DNA of 64,000 nt from the NCBI GenBank assembly GCA_013368325.1, contig JAACJK010000233.1, positions 124,001 through 188,000 of the forward strand. The letters run 5' to 3'. Of the stretch, positions 56,097 to 64,000 are shown piece after piece. The position numbers were made by a program, and so were the translations under genes. Source of the stretch: Ephemerocybe angulata. Lineage: Eukaryota; Basidiomycota; Agaricomycetes; Agaricales; Psathyrellaceae. The notes under the pieces are model-generated. The model saw only the letters and a program-made list of their open reading frames with translations. It did not search any database and had not been told where the DNA came from. How positions within the stretch are numbered: the first letter of the stretch is position 1; every line of letters starts with the position of its first letter.

Positions 56097-59000
56097 CTAC
56101 GAGTAGTTCGACTCGCGCACAGGCGGCGGCCTCCTCATCAAATGGTGCTGGTCCTTCTTCCCTCCACCCGCAAGCTTGTTGATCGCATTCAACAGATCGC
56201 CCCGACGAAGCGGCTTCGTGATATGGTCGTCCATACCGGCCTGCAAGCATCGCTCGCGGTCGCCGATCACTGAATAGCAAGAAGTAAAAAAGGAAGGACG
56301 AACGCAAGTCAGTCAGTCAATTGTAGAAGAGACGAAGGGGAAAAGAATGCACGTACTAGCGTGCGCAGTGAGAGCGATGATAGGCGTCGGGCTGAGGCCC
56401 TTATGCATCTCGTACGCTCGGATAAGCTCCGTAGCCTCCATACCGCCCATGAAGGGCATCGATACGTCCATCTGCGAAGGTAGAGTTAGTATCATTCAAT
56501 GCACGTAAAGTTACGAAAGACGTCATGGGAAGGGGAAGAAGGCGAGGAAGATACGCAGGTGGAGTCGATAACGGGAGAACCGCTCCATCGAACGCCCAAC
56601 AACTGCACACGGGACCTCAATCGATGGAGCGAATCGATGGAGCGTAGTCAACGGAAGCCGAGGAGACGACCTCGCCGAAGCGAGAAGCCCGTCGAGCGAT
56701 GATCGAAATGTACACGAGGTACGAAATCGACGACCGCAGCCTGGCGCGCCCAACGAATCGCCGGGGTCGCGACCAAGGACGAGCAGCAACGACCGCCGAA
56801 CGACGCCAACCACACGAACGACACCCAAAAACCTCAACAAAAACTCACCAAAATAATATCAAACGGCTTATTCTGCGCCACCCTCGCCTTAAACGCATCC
56901 ACCGCCAAACTCCCATTCTCCGCAATCTCCACACTATGCCCATACTTCTCCAAAATCTTCACCGCCAACTTCTGGTTCACAAGGTTATCCTCGGCAAGCA
57001 GAATATCAAACGTCACATCGTTGGGCGCGGAGACGGGCGAGACGGTGTTGCTCTCGAGTGCGCTGATGAGCGAGGACGCGAGGTCTTGCGCGGTGACGGG
57101 CGTCGTGATCTGCGACGAGATCGAGTTGTCGAGGCACCATTTCACTGTGAGGGAGGCGGAGGCTGGTTAGCGCACGACGAGAATCGAAGAGAGCGAGCCC
57201 AAGCATGAACACCGAAGTCATAACCCGGAATGATTGAAGGACAACTCACAATTCAACCTCGGCAGACTCGGGGCGAGAATCACGATCGGGATGTACCTCA
57301 AATGCTCCAACTCCCTCAGATACTCGACCTTCAAAACGCTGAGCGAATCGACGACGATCGTGTCGATATGCGGGCACGTCTCCTTATTCCCAACATCCGT
57401 CGCCTCGTGCACCACGTACGGGCGGAGATTGAGCTCCTTGATGCGGTTCACGACACCCGTCTTGTCGCGCAGCGTGTCGACGAAGAGAATCGTGCGCTTC
57501 GCGAACGGCGCCATCTTGGCGAGCGTGGCCTCCATCGACGAATGGTTGATCTGGGACGTGATGGTGAAGTAGAACTTGGAGCCCTTCGACACCTCCGACT
57601 CGACCCACATGTTGCCCTGCATGAGCGACACGAGACGCTTCGAGATCGAGAGCCCGAGACCCGTTCCACCGTACTCCTACGAACGACGAACATATAAGTA
57701 CGAATCCAAAATGAGAAAGAACGCGACGCACCCTCGTCGTACTTCCATCGGCCTGACAGAACGTGTCGAAGATGAGGTTCAACTTATCCTTCGCGATACC
57801 AATACCCGTATCCGTAACACAGAACTCCAACGTAACGCTCTGGTCGTCAAGCGCGAGGAGCCTGCAGCTCAGACTGACGTGACCCTTACGATTGACCTTG
57901 CTCGGGGTAAACTTGATGGCGTTACCGACGAGATTGGTGATGACCTGGCGCAGACGAAGCGAATCGCCAATGAGCTGGTCAGGGATATCGGGCTCGACGT
58001 CGTAGGTGAGGTCGAGGTGGTTCTGAGACGCGCGAACGACGAGGGTCTTGAGGATACCGAATACAGTCTGACGGAGCGAGTAGGTTACTGCTTCCATCGT
58101 CATGCGTCCGGCTTCGACTATGAAGCGAAAGAGTAAGTCGATATCGAATAGAAGAAGGAAACGAGGACGACGTACTCTTAGAAATATCCAAGATATCATC
58201 GATGATGAGCAGCAGACTCCTCGCCAACGAATGAACGAGGAGCAAGCTCTCCCTCTGCGATCGGTTGAGGTCGCTATCGAGCGTGAGCTCCGTCATTCCA
58301 ATGATACCGTTCATGGGTGTACTAAGTCGAGACACATGTGAGCGAACCATCCCCCGAAATCGCCAACGAAAACGAAAACGACGACAAGACACTCACCGAA
58401 TTTCGTGACTCATGTTCGCCAAGAACTCACTCTTACTCCTATTCGCGAGCTCAGCCGCCTCCCTCGCCGCCGTGTTCTTCTGAATACTATCCCTCAAGTT
58501 GAACACCATCTGGTTGATCTGCGTCTTCAACGAATCCATCTCTCCCGACGCCTCCACCGTGATGAACCTCGTAAAGTCTCCGTCCATCGCCGCTGCCGAG
58601 ATCTGCGCGAACCCGCGCACCTGCGTCGTCAAGTTTCCAGCCATCGTGTTCACAGAGAGACTGCGCGAGGGGACCGACCGAGCGGGCGAGCGAGGGGCGA
58701 GCGAGTGGGCGTGCGGGGCGAGATATGTTAGTCTACGTCCAATAAAGAAAGGATGGAATACGCACGTAATCTCCTGCCAAATCCCCTGTACATTCCCAAC
58801 CTCAGCCTGCACACCCAGCTTTCCCTCCGTTCCGACTTCCCTCGCAACCTTCTTCACCTCCGCCGCGAAGATGGCGAGCTGGTCGATCATGTCGTTGATG
58901 GTGTTGACGAGCGACAGCATCTCTCCCGAGACGGACACGCCTCCGATCTTCTGCGTGAGGTCGCCGCGAGCGACGGCCGTCGTAGCGACTGCGATCGTTC

Positions 59001-62000
59001 GTACTTGGAGCGTGAGCTATTGGAGGGAGTTGAGTAGATGGGCGTCGATGGTGCGAGGTGAGGGGCGAAGGTGAGGTTGACGTCGAGGGAGAAAGGGAAT
59101 GAGGAGAAACGTCAGCACAGACGAACGGCATATCGAAACGAAGGGATAGAGAACGAAACATGAAGTCGACGTACATTGTTAGCCATGACGTTCACGTTAT
59201 CCGTCAAATCCTTCCACGTCCCTCCAACATTCGTCACCCTCGCCTGCCCTCCAAGCCTTCCCTCCGTCCCGACTTCCCTCGCGACACGCGTAACCTCATC
59301 AGCGAACACGCTCAACGACTCCGTCATTCCGTTTACTGCAGAGCTCAGCGTCAGTACACCCATTTCATATCGCGTCGCGTATCGAAGCCAGGGTCGTTGA
59401 CCATGTACGGGGTGAAGGGGGTGAAGGGGGTAAAGGGGGCGAGGAGGGATACGTACCGGTCTCTTTCAACTCCAAAATCTCACCCCGCGCATCGACGTCG
59501 ATCTTCTTCGTCAAGTCTCCTCCAGCGACGGCCTTCGTAACCTGCGCGATAGACCGTACCTGGTTGGTCAAGTTCATGGCCATCAAGTTGACGTTATCCG
59601 TTAGCGCCTGTAGATCCGGATGACGACGGCAACGACGAGAAGGGAGACGGGGGGATGGAAGTCGGGCAAGTGGGATAGGGCGGCATCGAGGTGATATAGG
59701 TAGACGAGGACGACAGCGATTGTCGGTGAGAGCGGTCGATTCCGAGGGGCGGGGACGATAGAGAACAAGGCACGTAGAACGAAACTATAAGCATATATCG
59801 ACCCTCGAAAGCAAATCGGAACGCACCTTCCACATGCCCTGCACACCAGGCACGGTCGCCTGACCTCCCAGGATACCCTCCGTTCCGACCTCCAAACTGA
59901 CACGGGTGACTTCGTTCGCGAGCGTGTTGAGTTGGGCGACCTGCGAGCGTGAAGGGGTAGGGTCAGTATCGAGTAGTGGGAGAGCGATAGGTAGGGAAAT
60001 GAGGAGAACGATAGAGAATGCGAAGGAGAAGGGGTATCGAGAACGAAGGGATGTCGAGGACAGCGCATATACGACTCCGATGAGAGTACCGTAGTGGAGG
60101 GCATGTGTATGGACGACGAAGGAGGAAGGGAGCACTCGAACTCGAAGAACGCGAACGAAACGATAAAGAAACGAAGACCGAACGCACCATAGAGTTGACC
60201 GTCATCTTCAAATCCAGCATCTCACCCTGCACATCGACGTTCACGAACTTCGTGAGATCTCCCGCCGCGACGGCCTTCGTAACCTCCGAGATCGAGCGCA
60301 CTTGATCCGTTAGATTCGAGGCCATTTTCTATCGTCAATCGTCAGCACACAGTCCCTAGAACGCAAGCGACGAGGTGTAGCCGAATGGATGGACGAGCGA
60401 GGTACTCACATTAACGTTCCTCGTCAAATCCGCCCACGTCCCCTGCACCCCCTCAACCCTCGCCTGCCCCCCAAGTATCCCCTGCGTCCCCACCTCCAAC
60501 GCCACCCTCGTCACCTCACTCGCAAACGCACTCAACTGGTCCACCATACTATTCACCGTCCCCTTCAAAGTACTCATCTCCCCCTCCACCTGAATCGTGA
60601 TCTTCTGCGTCAAATCGCCCCGCGCCACCGCCGTCGTCACCATCGCGATACTCCGCACCTGGTCTGTTAAGGAAGAGCACATCCGATTGACGTTTCTGAC
60701 GAGCTCGAACCATACCCCCTCGACGTCTGGGACGTGCGCCTGCCCTCCTAACTTCCCTTGTGATCCGACTTCCAGTGTGACTCGAGTGACTTCGGCGGCA
60801 AGCGCTCGAAGCCGTACTACCATTCCGTTTACCGTGTTCTTGAGATCCAGTATCTCGCCCCGTGCGTCGACTTCGATCTGCTTCGAGAGGTCGCCGAGAG
60901 CGACGGCCTTTGTGACTTTGGCGATGGATCGGACCTGGCGGCGGGGACGCATATATGCGGCGAGTGAATTCAGATCGGGGTCAGTGGCATCGAGGTTAAA
61001 GGAGGGGTGTTGGGAAGATCATGTGGTGACGTGATATGGGGCGGGTAGATCGAACGATGGAGGGGAGAAGCCAGTTCGTACGTGCAGCGTTGCAGAACGA
61101 ACGATAGTGTGACGCGACGATGGAATGCGACGAGAAAGGAAACGGAGTCGAGATCCGAATGCGGTATACGTCGTGTGCGGTAACGTATTGAAGGGTGATG
61201 AGGGTTAAATCGAGTTCATAGCCGGCGCAAACGTCGCGGTGGGTAGTGAAAGGCGGTATGCGGGAGACCGGCGGAGAGCGAAGACGCATATATGCGGCGA
61301 GGAAAGTCGGATCGAGGTCGGATGATGAGGGCGAGTTGAAAGGCAGGTCGTAGCGACGATTGTGGCGTGTTGCGGGTGGTGAAGCGGGGGAGGATGTGCG
61401 GCGAACAAGTTCAAAGGCGATGACAGCCGATTGAGTTGATAGTCGGCGTGAGCATCGCGGTGGATAGCACAAGGTGGCACACGAGACACGGGTGGTGAAG
61501 GAATGCGCATATATGCGGCGAGTGAAGTCGGATCGAGGTCGGATGGTGACGCCGAGTTGGGGGGCGGGTCGTAACGATCATGGCGATGGGGAAGAGAAGT
61601 CGGTTCGTACGTGTAACGATGGCAGAGCGAATGGTGGTTGTGAAGAGATAAAGTCAGAAGGAACAAGAGACGAAGGGAAGTGGATATAGAAAGGCAATGG
61701 GGAATCGAGCAGGGTGGGGTGGAGAGTGAAAGGAATTGTATGATCAGCGAATGTAGACCCGAGCGAACGACGCACGTACCTGATTCGTTAGGTTAGCAGC
61801 CAGTTTGTTGACGACACCCGTAAGCTCTCTCCAAGTCCCCTCGACGTCGAGCACAAGCGCCTGCCCCCCGAGCTTTCCCTCCGTTCCGACCTCCTGACTA
61901 ACACGAGTAACCTCCTTCGCGAACTGGCCGAGCTTGTCGACCATTCCGTTGATAACATCCTTCAGCTGAACCATAACGACACCTTGGACGGGGACGGTGA

Positions 62001-62739
62001 TCTTTTGCGAAAGATCACCGCGAGCGACAGCATTGCAAACACGAGCGACGTCCTGAACCTGCGCCTTGAGCAATTTCAACTCCTCAGTGGCACTGAGCGG
62101 CGAGGACTCGGACGAAGAGAGCGGATCGGTGGACGAGGTGGACGAGGACGAGGGCGAGGGGTCGAGCAGCATGGAGTGGGCGATGATGTGGCCACACGCC
62201 TGGCAGCAGGTTGGGAGATCGCGCACGATCGCGGTTTCGGTTGATGCGGGCGGGGCGGCAGCGGGGGAGGCGGCGGCGGCGGCGAAGGACGAGTCGAGGC
62301 CGTCGAAGCTGAGCGTCATCGGCGGGGAGCCTGCGGGCGCGAGCGGGGTCTGTGCGTCCTGCATCCCGCCGGCGAGCGGCGTTGTCGAAGTCGAGTCGAC
62401 GGTGGACGTCGAGTACCCAAGGCGTTTTGCGTTCTGCACGACATTAGTCGAATCCCCCTAGCTTGTATGCGCACTTACATCCTCGATCTTCTCGCCCTTG
62501 GCCGTCTTGGTCCGCACGCGCTCCTCCGCCACCCACATCCGCTTCGCGATGCTCCCCAGGCTCCGCAGGATCTCCTCCGTCTCCCAGCTGCTCGGTCCAT
62601 TGTACCGCGGCACCGGCACCGTCGCGCCAGGGTACGGCCCCAGCTCGTAGATGCTCAGCAGCGCTATCAGGTGCGAGTTGAACGGGTCTTGCGGCATCGT
62701 GCTGGGCCCTGGTTGCACTGGTGGATCCACCATGGTCAT
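56097..62739 (-). CDS. nik1: Group III hybrid histidine kinase (Nik1/Os-1 type), 1354 aa
   Basis: Fifteen exons, in frame from ATG 62739 to TAG 56097: 62739-62479, 62433-61780, 60934-60410, 60328-60188, 59940-59827, 59607-59457, 59335-59175, 59016-58766, 58660-58397, 58321-58176, 58117-57732, 57676-57250, 57144-56849, 56471-56357 and 56269-56097. This cytosolic osmosensor and phenylpyrrole-fungicide target feeds the HOG phosphorelay through a phosphotransfer protein. Residues about 217-830 hold seven HAMP-like repeats of 92 residues (GDLT.KI...GEM..LK..VN.M...EVTRVA.EVGT). Then come the phosphoacceptor H838 (NMSHEIRTPMNG), the ATPase with N-box ([11 protein letters not shown]), DTGIGIAKD and [14 protein letters not shown], a non-canonical receiver-like stretch around 1040-1160, and the true receiver with E1212/D1213, D1261 ([12 protein letters not shown]) and K1316. 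The length fits the family. The oddity is the 845-nt intron 2, full of tandem repeats. Confidence 0.95.
60945..61760. repeat. Three diverged tandem units in kinase intron 2
   Basis: A unit start with GCATATATGCGGCGAG followed by GTCGGATCGAGGTCGG-like sequence recurs at about 60948, 61288 and 61508. Between them TGAGCATCGCGGTGG and GAGAAGTCGGTTCGTACGTG-like blocks also recur. Confidence 0.75.
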
Positions 62740-63320
62740 GTTGGGGGAAAGAGGGAGGCGACGTCCGACTTGGGCTGTGCGTGGTTTGTGCGGCGTGTTA
62801 GCAGTTGAGGGGAGTGCACAACACAGTGGCGGTCGTCGGTCGTTCAGGAAGAGACCGGCGTGGGAGTGAATTTGTCAACCATGAGGATCACGTCATCGCT
62901 GTGGCACATCTCCTCGGCGACCTCGATGGGGCCGACAATGCTCCCATCGCCATGGCATATATGCTCCTACTTACTAAGTTAGTTACAAACATTCAATGGA
63001 GCAGTTGCAATGTTCAAACAGAGCCGATACCTCGTTGACCTCGAGAGGAATGATGACTGATAGTGCTCCAGCATACACCCCGCATACACCCACTCCGAAC
63101 CGCATATACGCAGCGCCATTATTAATCACAATACAGTATACCAAGGTCCGAATGCGCAGTGTATGCTGTGAAATGGTCATGATCCGGGCGCTAGAACATG
63201 CATACACTCGACCCTTCTGAAATTGTTCAGCCACTTATCCCAGGATGGACTAAAGAACCGAGTATATGCGGACCGTATCCCCGCGCCTGGGACGTAACAG
63301 CACTGGTTCGAAAAGCTCAG
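62740..63320 (-). promoter_or_regulatory. 5' flank and promoter of the histidine kinase
   Basis: Conserved with the flank of the truncated copy at 40870-41524, although interrupted there. It contains repeated TATATGCGG/CGCATATA words. No clear TATA box within 100 nt of the ATG. Confidence 0.45.
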
Positions 63321-64000
63321 TACAGGATGTACGTGTGCCTATATGCGCCGTGTAAGCGGGCCTTCAAGCTTCGAGATCGAACTACGACTCAGCACAAGGC
63401 GTATGCATCTATATCCGCCTCATACGCGGGCCTCCGCCCATCGATATCGAACGATGTGGTTTGAACTCCTCTCGTGTTCAAATTGCGCTACCCCAGCGTC
63501 ATTTATTGATATATGCGCATACATCCCTCTGTAAAGAACCGTTGACAAGAGGCCCGTCATAGCCTAGTGTAAGCTTGGTCTCAGCGTGCGCTCAATCGCA
63601 TCAACAAGGAAGGTAGGTTGAAGGTAGGTTCCGAACACGCAGCCAGATGTACGGAATGTATGCTCTAACACACGAGCCTTCCTCCCTCGAGAACCAACCA
63701 CGTACCGTGAATTTGTTCTCATGCTCCCTACAAACCACTGTCAAGGAGAATCACATTGAGAGCTAGTGGGTACAGTCTTCACGGGCGCCGATAATATACA
63801 TCGCAGCCGGGCAGGTAAATTTTGAACACGCAATACAGGATGTATGCGCCCGAAAAACGGTCTGACCAGCTGTGCACGCACGGTACGGAATATATGCACC
63901 AAATAGTATGCAGGTCCCCGAGCGTCGAACTTGAAGCACGTATTGCGAATATCTTCTCGTTCCCAAGTTCCAGCCCTTGCTAAGTACCCTGGTGTCCAAG
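63321..64000. other. Intergenic with TATATGCG-bearing repeats
   Basis: Two adjacent units of about 70 bp (63321-63390 and 63391-63460) share a CTATAT.CGCC....ACGCGGGCCT..GATATCGAAC pattern. Related ACAGGATGTATGCGCC words recur near 63830-63900. No gene. Confidence 0.5.

Larger units (their letters stand above)
60000..63445 (-). repeat. Inverted duplication, right copy
   Basis: Partner of 40690-42900; upstream DNA 62745-63445 and kinase exons 1-4 are shared. The left copy lacks the segment between the middle of exon 2 and the middle of exon 3. Confidence 0.8.

Noticed and set aside
60996..61666. Two minus-strand frames of about 155 codons with similar peptides
   Set aside because: They lie inside kinase intron 2 and their similarity reflects the intronic tandem repeat; parent exons splice cleanly around them.
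63540..63610. TAGCCTAGTGT resembling a tRNA box A
   Set aside because: No box B and no cloverleaf can be drawn downstream.

Overview
The window looks like a gene-poor, repeat-rich stretch of a filamentous basidiomycete (Agaricomycetes-type) nuclear genome. Genes are split by many 40-90 nt introns with GT(R)NGT donors and YAG acceptors, several promoters have TATA boxes, and the families are typical of wood- or litter-associated mushrooms: DUF6533-type multi-pass membrane proteins, an AA9 lytic polysaccharide monooxygenase, F-box/propeller proteins, small cysteine-bearing secreted proteins and a group III hybrid histidine kinase. No database search was possible. Exon models were built by hand from splice signals, frame continuity and paralogue comparison.

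Layout. 0-9 kb: the 3' part of a seven-helix-type membrane protein (+), a 133-aa secreted protein (-), a long non-coding stretch, then a 15-exon DUF6533-type gene (+). 10-20 kb: a secreted-protein zone with two paralogous ~267-aa proteins (10.7 and 19.3 kb) carrying a Kex2-like site, two tandemly duplicated 84/88-aa four-cysteine proteins (-), and an AA9 LPMO (+). 20-37 kb: three DUF6533-type genes on the minus strand (20.7-22.5, 23.4-25.3, about 29.7-30.5 kb) and one on the plus strand (34.5-36.3 kb), a C2H2-like protein (26.7 kb, -), a secreted C2H2-like protein (31.6-32.0 kb, -), and a 770-bp near-perfect palindrome with tRNA-like pol III promoter boxes in each arm. 37-55 kb: two paralogous four-exon F-box/propeller genes (37.7 and 50.8 kb), a truncated and internally fused copy of the histidine kinase (41.5 kb), a Pro/Gln-rich small protein, a second secreted C2H2-like protein (53.0 kb) and a Cys-bearing secreted protein (53.9 kb). 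56-63 kb: the complete 15-exon, 1354-aa Nik1/Os-1-type histidine kinase on the minus strand with seven HAMP-like repeats.

How the parts relate. The 41.5-kb and 62.7-kb kinase 5' ends, together with about 0.9 kb of upstream DNA, form an inverted duplication. The plus copy keeps an open frame but has lost the catalytic domains and fused HAMP repeat 1 to HAMP repeat 3, so it could encode a HAMP-only partner of the full sensor. Full-length group III kinases feed the HOG osmostress phosphorelay. The other genes do not form a pathway. Their common theme is local duplication: membrane proteins, three secreted families, F-box genes and several interspersed repeats.
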